From contig NZ_SDDV01000010.1 of assembly GCF_014773545.1 (NCBI RefSeq), positions 1-64,000 of the forward strand: DNA of 64,000 nucleotides, written 5' to 3'. The notes under the pieces were generated by a model. That model saw only the letters and a list, made by a program, of their open reading frames with translations, ran no database searches and had not been told where the DNA came from. Source of the stretch: Hydrogenophaga sp. Lineage in GTDB: Bacteria > Pseudomonadota > Gammaproteobacteria > Burkholderiales > Burkholderiaceae_C. The position numbers and the translations under genes are program-made. This document shows positions 46,118 through 55,893 of the stretch, in pieces (the stretch's first letter is position 1; every line of letters starts with the position of its first letter).

Positions 46118-47066
46118 CCCGGCAGGAGTTGACCCTAAGCCCGAGAGCCTCACCATTCGCAAGTTTGAGCTGCGGCGGCAATTTCAATATCACATCCTCA
46201 CCGCCAGACATTCTGAGCTGCACCCGCTGGTGATCACCAAGAAAGAATCTGTTCACGACCACGCCCCGCAAGCTCGCCTGCTCCAACGGCACCAGGCATA
46301 CGTCTTCCGGCCGGAAGCGGTGCGCGCCGACCAGATTCATGGTGCCAATGAAATCGGCAACGAACGAATTGGCAGGTTTAAAATAAATGTCCTGCGGCGT
46401 GCCGATTTGTGCAATTTTTCCGCTCTCCATGACGGCAATTCTATCACCTAGAGCCATGGCTTCGGCTTGATCGTGCGTGACATAGATCGAGGTGATCCCC
46501 AGGCTTCGAAACAGCTCGTTGATATCCGAGCGCAACACCTCTCGCAGGCGGGCGTCGAGTGCAGCCAACGGCTCGTCGAGCAACAACAGTCCGGGCTGCG
46601 GCGCAATGGCACGCGCCAAGGCGACGCGCTGCCGCTGGCCGCCAGACAACTGGTTGACCGCTCGCGCCGCCAACGACTCAATGTGCATCATGGCCAGCAT
46701 TTGCGCCACCCGTGCATTGCGCTGAGCGACCGGAATGCTTCTAACCACCAGTCCGTAGGCAATGTTTTCCGCCACCGTCATATTGGGAAACAATGCATAG
46801 TTTTGAAACACCATGCCGACGTTGCGCTTTTCAATCGGTAGCTGCGTGACATTTTTCTGATTGAACCAGACCTGTCCTGTATCTGGCAGCTCCAGGCCGG
46901 CAATCAGACGCAATGTCGTCGTTTTGCCGCAACCAGAAGGGCCCAGCAAGACCAGGGTCTCGCCCGCCTCGACCTGCAAATCGATCGGATCCAGCACACG
47001 CTGGCGCCCGTAACTCTTGGAACAGCCATGCAAGGCCACCGAGACGCCATCTGCTGCGCTCGTCAT
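46110..47066 (-). CDS. ABC transporter ATP-binding protein
   Basis: 318 residues of a CUT/Pot/Fbp-type importer ATPase. Walker A LLGPSGCGKTTTLRLIAG, Q-loop in KNVGMVFQNYALFP-like sequence (here RNVGMVFQNYALFPN), signature QLSGGQRQRVALARA, Walker B LLLLDEPLAALD, H-loop YVTHDQAEAMAL, then a C-terminal TOBE-like domain. Overlaps the permease start by 4 bases. Confidence 0.93.
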   Translation of the reverse strand: MTSAADGVSVALHGCSKSYGRQRVLDPIDLQVEAGETLVLLGPSGCGKTTTLRLIAGLELPDTGQVWFNQKNVTQLPIEKRNVGMVFQNYALFPNMTVAENIAYGLVVRSIPVAQRNARVAQMLAMMHIESLAARAVNQLSGGQRQRVALARAIAPQPGLLLLDEPLAALDARLREVLRSDINELFRSLGITSIYVTHDQAEAMALGDRIAVMESGKIAQIGTPQDIYFKPANSFVADFIGTMNLVGAHRFRPEDVCLVPLEQASLRGVVVNRFFLGDHQRVQLRMSGGEDVILKLPPQLKLANGEALGLRVNSCRDE

Positions 47067-47866
47067 ACCTGAATCCTGCGTCCGCCAGCCAGTTGCAGCG
47101 CAATCAGTAGCGGCACGATCATGACGAAAAACACGATGGTATAGGCGCTGCCGACTTCGATCCGCAATGAGGCGTATGCATCAGCCAAGCCAACCGGCAA
47201 GGTCTGCGTCAGCGGCGTATGCAACAACAACGTCATATTGAATTCACCTATGGAAAGCGTCAACACCATGAGTGCGCCGGCCACGATCCCCGACCGGCAG
47301 TTGGGCAGCACAACCCGAGTAAAGCGCTGCCAGAATGACGCCCCCAGACTGCGCGCAGCCTCCTCCAATGCCGGCATGTCTACCGATAGCATCACCGCCA
47401 GTACCGCCCGCACCATGAAAGGCAAGGTGAACAACACATGACCGACCAAGATGAACGACCAATGGGTGCGAAAATCACCGACGGCACCGTAGGTGACTAT
47501 CAACGCCAGCGCCGTGGCTATGCCTGGCAACGCCACCGGCAACATCAGCATTTCCTCGATCGTGCGCGCCCACCGGCCCTGGCAGCGCAACAACACATAG
47601 GCTGCCGGCACCCCCAGCAACAGCGTACTGGCCAAGCAGGCAAGCGCGATGCCGAACGACAGCCAAATGCTGCTCCGGTAGTCTGCCCAGACTTCAAAGA
47701 CCCAGCGCAGGGTCAAACCGCTTTCCAGTCCGACGAGTTGGTTGCGGGTCAAGCCGGTCAGGATCGAGAGCAGTACCGGCAACAGCAAAAAAATGGCCAC
47801 GCATACCGTGAACGCCAGTGCGGCCCAGAATACCGCAGAGCGCGGAAACGACTTATGCTGGCTCAT
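47063..47866 (-). CDS. ABC transporter permease (second subunit)
   Basis: 267 residues with about six helices. The EAA-type loop in the middle (ALEEAARSLGASFWQRFTRV, VVLPNCRSGIV) couples to the ATPase. Matches the second permease of Fbp/Phn-type importers. 4-bp overlaps with both neighbours. Confidence 0.9.
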   Translation of the reverse strand: MSQHKSFPRSAVFWAALAFTVCVAIFLLLPVLLSILTGLTRNQLVGLESGLTLRWVFEVWADYRSSIWLSFGIALACLASTLLLGVPAAYVLLRCQGRWARTIEEMLMLPVALPGIATALALIVTYGAVGDFRTHWSFILVGHVLFTLPFMVRAVLAVMLSVDMPALEEAARSLGASFWQRFTRVVLPNCRSGIVAGALMVLTLSIGEFNMTLLLHTPLTQTLPVGLADAYASLRIEVGSAYTIVFFVMIVPLLIALQLAGGRRIQV

Positions 47867-48681
47867 GCCGCCGTCGAAACCACACTACCACTGAGCGTGC
47901 GCGCAAACGCCAGTGCCGCCCAAGTGACGAGGCCGAGCAGGAATGACAACACTGCCGCCATGGCTATATTGGCGTGCAGGGTGAATTCTGTATAAATCAC
48001 CATGGGCATCACATCGATCTTGGTGGCCAGGGTGAATGCGGTCCCGAAGGCGCCCATCGAAGTTGCAAAACATATTGCCCCGGCCGCCAGCAGTGCCGGC
48101 CGCAGACCGGGAATATAAACATCACACAATACCCGCCAGTTTGATGCCCCGAGCGAGCGCGCCGCCTCAATCAGGCGCTGATCAAGTTTTTCTGCCGCGG
48201 CCATGACGGTGAGAATGGTGCGTGGAATCGAGAAATAAATGTACCCGACAAACAGCCCGACCATGGAATAGGCAAAAACCACAGGCTCTCCGAGCAGCGG
48301 CTCGGAGAGCTGGGACACCAGGCCTTGGCGGCCACCCAGCATGATGACCATGAAGCCAATCACCACACCGGGAAATGCCAGCGGCAAGGTGAGCAGCGCG
48401 GTCAGAATCTGAATTCCGGTAAATTGATTGCGCGCCAAGAACACGCCGGCAATACCCGCAATGACCAGCGTGCTCAAGGTCACCACGACCGAAAGCGTGA
48501 TGGTGGAAAGCATGCTGCGCCAGTAGCGCTGCTCGGTGAGGGCCGTCAGGTACACGCTCCAGCCCAATTCGCCCGCGCCGCTCATCAAAAACAGCCGACC
48601 CATCGGCAGCGTGAAGAAAACCAGGAAGATCAGCGCGGCCGGCAGCAGCAACAGCAGCAACCAGCCGCGCTCGCCTTGCAT
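47863..48681 (-). CDS. ABC transporter permease (first subunit)
   Basis: 272 residues with about six helices. N-terminal LLLLLLPAALIFLVFFTLPM, EAA loop LIEAARSLGASNWRVLCDVY, then YIPGLRPALLAA-like sequence. Pairs with the next permease. Shares one base with the binding-protein gene. Confidence 0.9.
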   Translation of the reverse strand: MQGERGWLLLLLLPAALIFLVFFTLPMGRLFLMSGAGELGWSVYLTALTEQRYWRSMLSTITLSVVVTLSTLVIAGIAGVFLARNQFTGIQILTALLTLPLAFPGVVIGFMVIMLGGRQGLVSQLSEPLLGEPVVFAYSMVGLFVGYIYFSIPRTILTVMAAAEKLDQRLIEAARSLGASNWRVLCDVYIPGLRPALLAAGAICFATSMGAFGTAFTLATKIDVMPMVIYTEFTLHANIAMAAVLSFLLGLVTWAALAFARTLSGSVVSTAA

Positions 48682-49700
48682 CAGCCGACCTCGCGCTGGT
48701 AGCGCTCGGCAATCTGCCGCGCCACGGCAGCAAGCCTGAGCACGTCAACCGGGCGGGCCCGCTGATATTCTGCAGCCGGCAGGAACCGTCTTTGCACTTC
48801 AGCGGGCATCGCCCCCGGAAATACCGGACGCATAAAGGCATTGGCCCAGTGCCTTTGCCCCTCTTCGGACAAAACAAAATCCAGCATGCGCCGCCCCTGC
48901 GCCGGATTCGGTCCATTTCTGACCAAGGCCATCACATAAGGCAATTGCAGCGTGCCCTCCTGCGGAATAACAAATACCGCTGGCGCCTGATCCGTGTATT
49001 TGGCGCGATAGGCGTTGAAGTCGAAATCAATCAGGATCGGTATTTCACCCGACAGCACCCGCGCGTATGCAGTCATGGTCGGAACGATCGGATTGTTGGC
49101 CATTAGCTGGCGGAAAAAATTGATGCCAGGATCAAGATTCTCAAAGCTGCCGCCCAGCGCCAGGTTGACAGCCATTACGCCAAGCTGCCCTACTGCGGCG
49201 CTGCCGGGATTCAGATAGCCGACCATACCGCGGTAGACCGGGTTTTGCAGGTCTTGCCAACTGCGCGGCACCGGTCTGCCGCGCAAGGCCTGGGTGTTAA
49301 CAAACAAACCCAGGGTTCCGATATGGATCGTGAACCAGTAGCCCTGGGCATCTTTCAGTGGCGCTGCTATCTCTTCCCAGCGCACAGGCCGGTAAGGCTC
49401 GATCACTCCTGCGGCCCGGGCCTGCGGACCAACCTGTCCGCCGAGATAAACCACATCTGCCACCGGCCGCGCCCTCTCCGCCACCAGCGCGGCCAAGGCT
49501 TGACCGGAATTTTTGTTGTCCGGCGGCACACGAATGTCCAAGCGTTGGCCTATCAAACGCAGCATGCCGCCCCAATCGGCCCATTCGGGCGGGCAGTTGT
49601 AGCAGATGGCCGTGGCGGTCTGCGCCCTGGCGGGCAACGCCAGTGCCGCGACAGAACCTGTTGCTGCAGCCGTTAACAAGATATCGCGTCGGTTCAGCAT
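48681..49700 (-). CDS. ABC transporter periplasmic substrate-binding protein
   Basis: 339 residues. N-terminus MLNRRDILLTAAATGSVAAL has a twin-arginine-like pair before a hydrophobic stretch ending ALPARAQ. The mature part (CYNCPPEWADWGGM, KNSGQALAALVAERARP, GMVGYLNPGSAAVGQLG) is a type II binding-protein fold like the iron, thiamine and aminoethylphosphonate binders. Start ATG 49700 with AAAGGA upstream. Ligand not identifiable by eye. The downstream phosphodiesterase suggests a phosphodiester or phosphonate. Confidence 0.88.
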   Translation of the reverse strand: MLNRRDILLTAAATGSVAALALPARAQTATAICYNCPPEWADWGGMLRLIGQRLDIRVPPDNKNSGQALAALVAERARPVADVVYLGGQVGPQARAAGVIEPYRPVRWEEIAAPLKDAQGYWFTIHIGTLGLFVNTQALRGRPVPRSWQDLQNPVYRGMVGYLNPGSAAVGQLGVMAVNLALGGSFENLDPGINFFRQLMANNPIVPTMTAYARVLSGEIPILIDFDFNAYRAKYTDQAPAVFVIPQEGTLQLPYVMALVRNGPNPAQGRRMLDFVLSEEGQRHWANAFMRPVFPGAMPAEVQRRFLPAAEYQRARPVDVLRLAAVARQIAERYQREVG

Positions 49701-50127
49701 TTCATATCCTTTCAGATAGGGTGAGACGAAGGGCGGGAGATTCGGTCGGCATTGCATGCGGTGGCGGCGAATTCATGGGCGCTTGCAGCAATTCAAAAAA
49801 TACCGCCCGGCGCCCTTCGGCGGGCGCTGGGCGAACGGGAATCCAATGAACTGCCGCTCAGTCTTGCTTGTTTGCATGAAAAGTCCGTGACACCCGGTCT
49901 GCCTGGCCAGGGCTTCGATCAGATGCGGCGCCGGCGCGCTGCTCGGGCCGCCGCGCCCGGGCCAACGTGCTCGCTCCAGGCGACGCAGCGGGTGTCAGAG
50001 TGCAGCAGCGCGGGCGCGATCGCTTGCACGGCGCGCCAAAGCTCGCCGTGCTGAACGGCGTATCGGGAGGTTCCAGCCGGCTGCCTGCCTTTGCCGCCAG
50101 GCGACTCTGGGCGACAATCGAGCGGCC
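49701..50127. other. divergent intergenic region between the transporter operon and an MFS gene
   Basis: No gene is convincing. The minus-strand side carries the operon's AAAGGA ribosome binding site, then a GCGCCC...GGGCGC hairpin near 49810-49830. The plus side ends in a GACAAT box for the MFS gene. The 98- and 163-residue ORFs of the track are low-complexity. Confidence 0.4.
50113..50118 (+). promoter_or_regulatory. -10-like box GACAAT, 9 nt before the MFS start
   Basis: GACAAT, then CGAGCGGCC, then ATG at 50128. Leader of about 3 nt if the box is used. Confidence 0.35.
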
Positions 50128-51357
50128 ATGTCCCGCTACGCCCTGTCTGATCCATCCGACCGCACGCCCTACGTGCGGCTGGCGCTGGCGCTCTCGCTGG
50201 GGGCGGCGATTTCACTCGGCATCACCCGCTTTTCCTACGGCCTGTTGCTGCCACCGATGCGCGAAGATTTGGGCTGGACGTATGCCTTGGCCGGCGCCAT
50301 GAACACCGCCAATGCGGTGGGCTACTTGCTCGGCGCGCTGGCCACGCCGTGGCTGCTGCGGCGCTATTCGACCACCACGCTGCTGCTGGGCGGCGCGGCA
50401 CTGGCCACGGTCTTCATGGCGCTGAGCGGTTTTTTTACCGCCGCCGGCCCGCTGTTGCTGCAGCGCTTGCTGGCCGGGGTGGCGAGCGCGCTGGTCTTTA
50501 TTGTCGGCGGTTTGCTCGCGGCTCAACTGGGGGCGCGACAAGCGCGGCGCGCCGGCTTTTTGCTGGGCTTGTATTACGGTGGCGTCGGCTTGGGCATCGT
50601 CGCTTCGGCGCTGGGCGTGCCCTGGGTGCTCGAACATGCCGCCGGGCAGGAACACGGTTGGGCCTGGGCCTGGTGGGGCCTGGCCTTGCTGTGCGCGTTG
50701 GCCACCGCCTTGCTGTGTTGGCCGGCACGCCGTCTGGGCACCGCCCCCGCCGCCGGCGCACCGTCTGCCGACCCGGCGCACGCCAGCGCCCGCCGGCACG
50801 AGCGGGTCTTTCGGCCGCGCGACTTTGCCTTTGCGCTGGCCGGCTATGCCGCCTTCGGCGTGGGCTACATCGGTTACATGACGTTTGTGATTGCGCTGTT
50901 GCACGAGCAGGGCAGCAGCAGCGCCGCCATCACCTGGTTTTACGCGCTGCTGGGGCTGGCGGTGGTCGCTTCTGCGCGTCTGTGGGCCGGCCTGCTCGAC
51001 CGCCACCGCGACGGCCAGGCGCTGGCGCGGCTCAACGCGCTGCTGGGGCTGGCCATCTTGTTGCCGGCGATCACCAGCTTTTGGCCGCTGGTGATCGCCT
51101 CCGGCCTGTTGTTTGGCGGCGTGTTTTTGTCGGTGGTGGCATCCACCACCGCGCTGGTGCGGCACAACCTGCCGCCCAGCCAGTGGGCGGCAGGCATCAG
51201 CGCTTTCACCATCGTATTCGCGGCCGGTCAGATCGTCGGGCCAACCGTGGTCGGCCTGATCGCCGACGGGCCCGGCGGCTTGGCGCGTGGGCTGGTGTTT
51301 TCCGCCCTGGCGCTGTGGATAGGCGCGGCACTGGCGCTGCGCCAGCGTGCCCTGTAA
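50128..51357 (+). CDS. MFS transporter (YbfB/YjiJ family)
   Basis: 409 residues, about twelve helices. N-terminal RLALALSLGAAISLGITRFSY with FSYGLLLPPMREDLGWT, the family's R-F-x-Y signature. GARQARRAGFLLGLYYGGVG forms the central loop. Substrate unknown. Divergent from the ABC operon. Confidence 0.88.
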   Translation: MSRYALSDPSDRTPYVRLALALSLGAAISLGITRFSYGLLLPPMREDLGWTYALAGAMNTANAVGYLLGALATPWLLRRYSTTTLLLGGAALATVFMALSGFFTAAGPLLLQRLLAGVASALVFIVGGLLAAQLGARQARRAGFLLGLYYGGVGLGIVASALGVPWVLEHAAGQEHGWAWAWWGLALLCALATALLCWPARRLGTAPAAGAPSADPAHASARRHERVFRPRDFAFALAGYAAFGVGYIGYMTFVIALLHEQGSSSAAITWFYALLGLAVVASARLWAGLLDRHRDGQALARLNALLGLAILLPAITSFWPLVIASGLLFGGVFLSVVASTTALVRHNLPPSQWAAGISAFTIVFAAGQIVGPTVVGLIADGPGGLARGLVFSALALWIGAALALRQRAL

Positions 51358-51372
51358 GCCGGTCCCGCCGCC

Positions 51373-51624
51373 GTGAAACCATCCGAGTGCGCCCCCGATC
51401 TGGCTTTGCATGCCAGCCTTTGCCCTCTGTGTGGCCAGGACAACCGCTGCGCGCAGCAGGCCAGCAGCGCCAGTGGCACCAGCGCTGCAACGCCGCTGCC
51501 GTGCTGGTGTGTGGCGCAGACTTTTGCGCCCGCGCTGTTGGCCCAGGTACCGGCAGCGGCGCAGGGCCGGGCCTGTGTTTGTGCCGCTTGTCTGGCGGCT
51601 TTTGCGTCTGCCCAACACGCCTGA
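51373..51624 (+). CDS. cysteine-rich CWC family protein
   Basis: 83 residues from a GTG start, with CPLCGQDNRCA, then PCWC and CVCAACLAAF: eight Cys in the CWC pattern, probably a zinc-binding knuckle. Function unknown. Downstream of the MFS gene by 15 bp, so likely in its transcript. Confidence 0.7.
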   Translation: MKPSECAPDLALHASLCPLCGQDNRCAQQASSASGTSAATPLPCWCVAQTFAPALLAQVPAAAQGRACVCAACLAAFASAQHA

Positions 51625-51694
51625 GGCTGCCCGCCGCTGGTCCAGCCACAGCGCCTGTGAGGTCTGAAAAAACCGGAGCCGACGGCGGCGCGGC

Positions 51695-51700
51695 TATATT
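51695..51700 (+). promoter_or_regulatory. -10-like box TATATT, 9 nt before radA
   Basis: TATATT, then GTCGGCCAC, then ATG at 51710. A near-leaderless mRNA is predicted. Confidence 0.35.
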
Positions 51701-51709
51701 GTCGGCCAC

Positions 51710-53086
51710 ATGGCCAAAGACAAGACCCTCTACTGCTGCCATGCCTGCGGCGGCACCAGCCCCAAGTGGCTCGGCAAGTGCCCGCATTGCGGCGCCTGGA
51801 ACACCTTGGTCGAGACGCGGGCCGAACCGATTGCCAGCGGCAAGAACCGTTTTGACGCGCTGGCTGGCAGCACCGGCGTGGTGGCGCTGGCCGACATCGA
51901 AGCCAGTCAGTTGCAGCGCAGCCCGACCGGCGTCGACGAGCTCGACCGTGTGCTGGGCGGCGGCATCGTGGCCGGTGGCGTGGTGCTGATCGGCGGCGAC
52001 CCCGGCATCGGCAAGTCCACCTTGCTGCTGCAGGCGCTGGACGCGCTGCAACGCGCCGGTCTCAAGACCTTGTACGTCAGCGGCGAGGAAAGCGGCGCAC
52101 AAGTCGCGCTGCGCGCGCGCCGCCTGGGGCTGGACGGCTCGCAGGTCAATGTGTTGGCCGAAATCCAGTTGGAAAAAATACTCGCCACCCTGAGCGCCAT
52201 GCAGCCCGACATCGCGGTGATCGATTCGATTCAGACCGTGTACTCCGAGCAGCTCAGCAGCGCCCCCGGTTCGGTGGCACAGGTGCGCGAATGCGCCGCC
52301 CACCTGACGCGCGCGGCCAAGTCCGGCGCGACCAGCGTGGTACTGGTCGGCCATGTGACCAAAGAGGGTGCGCTGGCCGGGCCGCGCGTGCTCGAGCACA
52401 TGGTCGATACGGTGCTCTACTTCGAAGGCGATACGCACAGCAGCTTTCGCCTGGTGCGTGCCATCAAGAACCGCTTTGGCGCCGTCAACGAGATCGGCGT
52501 TTTCGCCATGACCGAGCGCGGCCTCAAAGGCGTCTCCAACCCGAGCGCGATTTTTCTGTCTCAACACGCCGCGCCAGTGCCGGGCAGTTGCGTGCTGGTC
52601 ACGCAAGAAGGCACGCGGCCGCTGCTGGTGGAGATTCAGGCGCTGGTCGACAACGGCGGCCCGTCGCCGCGGCGCTTGTCGGTCGGGCTGGAACGCGACC
52701 GCCTGGCGATGCTGCTGGCGGTGCTGCACCGGCATGCGGGCGTGGCCTGCATGGATCAGGACGTGTTTGTCAACGCCGTCGGCGGTGTGCGCGTCAGCGA
52801 GCCGGCCGCCGACCTGGCAGTGCTGCTGGCGATCGGCTCCAGCCTGCGCGGGCGCGCCTTGCCCAAGGGTTTCGTCACCTTTGGCGAGGTCGGCCTGGCG
52901 GGCGAGGTGCGGCCGGCACCGCGCGGCCAGGAACGGCTGCGCGAGGCCGCCAAACTGGGCTTTTCAGTCGCACTGGTGCCCAAAGCCAATGCACCGAAGA
53001 AGCCCGACCCGGCCCTGGCCGGACTGCAGATTCATGCGGTCGAGCGGATCGAAGACGCCATGGCGCTGGTGCGCAGCCTGGATTGA
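51710..53086 (+). CDS. radA: DNA repair protein RadA
   Basis: 458-residue branch-migration helicase acting with RecA. N-terminal zinc finger CHACGGTSPKWLGKCPHCG, Walker A GGDPGIGKSTLLLQ, the RadA-specific KNRFGAVNEIGVF motif, and a C-terminal Lon-like domain (SEPAADLAVLLAIGSSLRG). Start ATG 51710. Confidence 0.95.
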   Translation: MAKDKTLYCCHACGGTSPKWLGKCPHCGAWNTLVETRAEPIASGKNRFDALAGSTGVVALADIEASQLQRSPTGVDELDRVLGGGIVAGGVVLIGGDPGIGKSTLLLQALDALQRAGLKTLYVSGEESGAQVALRARRLGLDGSQVNVLAEIQLEKILATLSAMQPDIAVIDSIQTVYSEQLSSAPGSVAQVRECAAHLTRAAKSGATSVVLVGHVTKEGALAGPRVLEHMVDTVLYFEGDTHSSFRLVRAIKNRFGAVNEIGVFAMTERGLKGVSNPSAIFLSQHAAPVPGSCVLVTQEGTRPLLVEIQALVDNGGPSPRRLSVGLERDRLAMLLAVLHRHAGVACMDQDVFVNAVGGVRVSEPAADLAVLLAIGSSLRGRALPKGFVTFGEVGLAGEVRPAPRGQERLREAAKLGFSVALVPKANAPKKPDPALAGLQIHAVERIEDAMALVRSLD

Positions 53087-53104
53087 TGAGGCGTCCGCCA
53101 GGCC

Positions 53105-53566
53105 ATGACCATGACCCTGCGCAAATTATTTGTCGCACTGGCCGCTGCGCTGCTGCTGGTGCTGGCGCACCGGGCCTACGGCTGGCCGGGCGTGGCCGCC
53201 GTCTCGGGCGGCCTGTTGATGTGGCTGCTGCTGCACGTCACGCGCTTGCTGACGGTGCTGCAACGCGCCGCTCAACGCCCGCTGGGCCATATCGATAGCG
53301 CCGTCATGCTCAATGCCCGGCTGCGGGTGGGCGCTTCGCTGCTGCACGTGCTGGCGCAGACGCGCTCGCTCGGCGTGCTCGAATCAGCCGCCGGGGAGCA
53401 GCCCGAGCGCTATCGCTGGAGCGACAACAGCGGCTCGGCGCTGACGGCTGAGTTTCGCTCTGGCCGGCTGCTGCGCTGGACGCTGCTGCGTCCGAACGAC
53501 GGCACGCCCGCCGCACCGCCGCCAGACCCATCGCAGCCGCCCGTGCAGCCGCCCGTGCAACCGTAA
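53105..53566 (+). CDS. conserved membrane protein (Comamonadaceae type), function unknown
   Basis: 153 residues with two N-terminal helices (LFVALAAALLLVLAHRAYGW and GVAAVSGGLLMWLLLHVTRL), then a soluble region with HIDSAVMLNARLRVGASLLH. This type often carries a misleading 'glycerate kinase' label in databases, but no kinase motif is present. The end is Pro-rich. It follows radA by 18 bp. Confidence 0.65.
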   Translation: MTMTLRKLFVALAAALLLVLAHRAYGWPGVAAVSGGLLMWLLLHVTRLLTVLQRAAQRPLGHIDSAVMLNARLRVGASLLHVLAQTRSLGVLESAAGEQPERYRWSDNSGSALTAEFRSGRLLRWTLLRPNDGTPAAPPPDPSQPPVQPPVQP

Positions 53567-53628
53567 AATCAAGCGCTTGGCGTGAGCACCCCAGCGCCAG
53601 CCATCCACTCAAAACAAAGGACGATTGC

Positions 53629-54579
53629 ATGAGCCCCCCACTTCCCTCGATGTCCGATCGCGACGGCAAAATCTGGATGGACGGCCAGATGGTCGATTGG
53701 CGCGACGCCAAGATCCATGTGCTGACCCACACCCTGCACTACGGCTGCGGCGCCTTCGAGGGCGTGCGAGCCTACCAAACCGCACAGGGCACGGCGATTT
53801 TCCGGTTGCAAGAGCACACCGAGCGCTTGTTCAACAGCGCCAAGATTCTGCGCATGAAAATCCCGTTCAGCCCGCAAGAGGTCAACGAGGCTCAACAGGC
53901 TGTGCTGCGAGAAAATCGGCTGGCCAGCGGCTACCTGCGCCCGCTGACCTGGATCGGCGACAAAAAACTGGGCGTCTCGCCCAAGGGCAACACGATTCAC
54001 CTGATGGTGGCCGCTTGGCCCTGGGGCGCCTATCTGGGCGAAGACGGCTTGCAGCGCGGCATCCGCGTCAAGACCAGCAGCTACACGCGCCACCACGTCA
54101 ACATCACCATGACGCAGGCCAAGGCGGTGTCCAACTACACCAACTCGATCCTGGCCAACATGGAAGTGACCGACGAAGGTTACGATGAAGCGCTGCTGCT
54201 CGACAGTTCAGGCTTTGTCAGCGAAGGTGCAGGAGAGAACATTTTCATCATCAAAAACGGGGTGATCTACACCCCCGATCTCTCGGCCGGCGCGCTCAAC
54301 GGCATCACCCGCAACACGGTGTTGCACATCGCGCGCGACCTCGGGCTGGAAGTGGTGCAAAAGCGCATCACGCGCGACGAGGTCTACATCGCCGACGAAG
54401 CCTTCTTCACCGGCACCGCAGCCGAAGTCACCCCCATCCGCGAACTCGACCGCATCGCGCTGGGCAAGGATGACTATCAGGGTTCACGCGGCCCGATCAC
54501 AGAAAAAATCCAGCGCGCGTTCTTTGACATCGTCAACGGCCGCAACCCGCAATACGCCCACTGGCTGACCCTGATTTGA
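53629..54579 (+). CDS. ilvE: branched-chain amino acid aminotransferase
   Basis: PLP fold-type IV enzyme, last step of Val, Leu and Ile synthesis. 316 residues with HTLHYGCGAFEGVRAYQT, the PLP Lys in MTQAKAVSNYTNSILANME and EGAGENIFIIKNGVIYTPDL. AAAGGA lies upstream of ATG 53629. Followed after 8 bp by a zinc-finger protein. Confidence 0.95.
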   Translation: MSPPLPSMSDRDGKIWMDGQMVDWRDAKIHVLTHTLHYGCGAFEGVRAYQTAQGTAIFRLQEHTERLFNSAKILRMKIPFSPQEVNEAQQAVLRENRLASGYLRPLTWIGDKKLGVSPKGNTIHLMVAAWPWGAYLGEDGLQRGIRVKTSSYTRHHVNITMTQAKAVSNYTNSILANMEVTDEGYDEALLLDSSGFVSEGAGENIFIIKNGVIYTPDLSAGALNGITRNTVLHIARDLGLEVVQKRITRDEVYIADEAFFTGTAAEVTPIRELDRIALGKDDYQGSRGPITEKIQRAFFDIVNGRNPQYAHWLTLI

Positions 54580-54587
54580 GACGCCCC

Positions 54588-54794
54588 ATGAACCCTTCCA
54601 GCATCGAACTCGGCCCCCAGGATCTCAACGCCCAGGGCGGCATTTATTGCCCCAGCCCGCAAGCCGGCATGCAGCTCTGGAGCAGCCACCCCAAGGTCTA
54701 TCTGGATCTGACCAAGACCGGCGAGGCGCGCTGCCCCTACTGCGGCACGCTGTACCGGCTGAAGGCGGGCCAGGCGCTGGCACAGCGGCACTGA
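54588..54794 (+). CDS. zinc-finger (CHCC-type) protein
   Basis: 68 residues with [20 protein letters not shown], then [14 protein letters not shown]. The C-x-H-C-C pattern is the zf-CHCC domain known from mitochondrial complex I subunit NDUFS6 and bacterial homologues. Start ATG 54588. Adjacent to ilvE in many Burkholderiales. Confidence 0.82.
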   Translation: MNPSSIELGPQDLNAQGGIYCPSPQAGMQLWSSHPKVYLDLTKTGEARCPYCGTLYRLKAGQALAQRH

Positions 54795-54822
54795 GCCCAT
54801 CTTACAAGCAGGAACCATCCAC

Positions 54823-55893
54823 ATGAGCATTCTCGTGACCGGCGGCGCCGGATTTATCGGCTCCAACTTCGTGCTCGACTGGCTGGCGCAGTCAGACGAG
54901 CCCATTGTCAACCTCGACAAACTCACCTACGCCGGCAACCTGGAAAACCTGGCCAGCCTGCAAGGCGACGCACGGCACCTTTTTGTGCGCGGCGACATTG
55001 GCGACTCGGCGCTGCTGGACGCGCTGCTGGCGCAGCACCGTCCGCGCGCGGTGCTCAACTTCGCTGCCGAAAGCCACGTCGACCGCAGCATCCACGGCCC
55101 GCAAGACTTCATCCAGACCAACGTGGTCGGCACTTTTGCCCTGCTCGAGGCGGTGCGCGCGCACTGGGGCGGCCTGCCCGAAGCGGAAAAAAGCGCCTTC
55201 CGCTTCCTGCATGTCAGCACCGATGAAGTCTACGGCAGCCTGGGACCGACCGACCCGGCCTTTACCGAGACGCACCGCGTCGAGCCCAACAGCCCTTACA
55301 GCGCCAGCAAAGCCGCCAGCGACCACCTGGTGCGCGCCTGGCACCACACCTACGGCCTGCCGGTACTCACCACCAACTGCAGCAACAACTACGGCCCTTA
55401 TCACTTTCCGGAAAAGCTGATCCCGCTAATGATTGTCAACGCGCTGGCAGGCTTGGCGCTGCCGGTCTATGGCGACGGCCTGCAGGTGCGCGACTGGCTT
55501 TATGTGAGGGACCACACCAGCGCCATTCGCCGCGTATTGCAAGCCGGTCGGCCAGGTGAGGTCTACAACGTCGGTGGCTGGAACGAAAAGCCCAACATCG
55601 AGATCGTCCACACCGTCTGCGCGCTGCTCGACGAGCTGCGCCCGCGGGCCGACGGCAAGTGCTACCGCGAGCAGATCAGCCATGTGCGAGACCGCCCCGG
55701 CCACGACCGGCGCTACGCCATCGACGCGCGCAAGATCGAGCGCGAACTGGGCTGGACGCCGGCCGAAACCTTTGAGAGCGGCATCCGCCAAACCGTGCAG
55801 TGGGTTTTGGATCACCCCGACTGGGTGGCACACGTGCAAAGCGGGGCCTACCGGCAATGGATACACCAGCACTACGCCGAGGCAGCGGCATGA
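54823..55893 (+). CDS. rfbB: dTDP-glucose 4,6-dehydratase
   Basis: NAD-dependent short-chain dehydratase, second step of dTDP-L-rhamnose synthesis. 356 residues with [15 protein letters not shown] (NAD-binding), [10 protein letters not shown], the catalytic [15 protein letters not shown] (Tyr-x-x-x-Lys) and [17 protein letters not shown]. Overlaps rfbD by 4 bases. Confidence 0.95.
   Translation: MSILVTGGAGFIGSNFVLDWLAQSDEPIVNLDKLTYAGNLENLASLQGDARHLFVRGDIGDSALLDALLAQHRPRAVLNFAAESHVDRSIHGPQDFIQTNVVGTFALLEAVRAHWGGLPEAEKSAFRFLHVSTDEVYGSLGPTDPAFTETHRVEPNSPYSASKAASDHLVRAWHHTYGLPVLTTNCSNNYGPYHFPEKLIPLMIVNALAGLALPVYGDGLQVRDWLYVRDHTSAIRRVLQAGRPGEVYNVGGWNEKPNIEIVHTVCALLDELRPRADGKCYREQISHVRDRPGHDRRYAIDARKIERELGWTPAETFESGIRQTVQWVLDHPDWVAHVQSGAYRQWIHQHYAEAAA

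Noticed and set aside
49751-50215. Short ORFs on both strands between the binding-protein and MFS genes
   Set aside because: Low-complexity Arg/Ala/Pro-rich sequence without conserved motifs.
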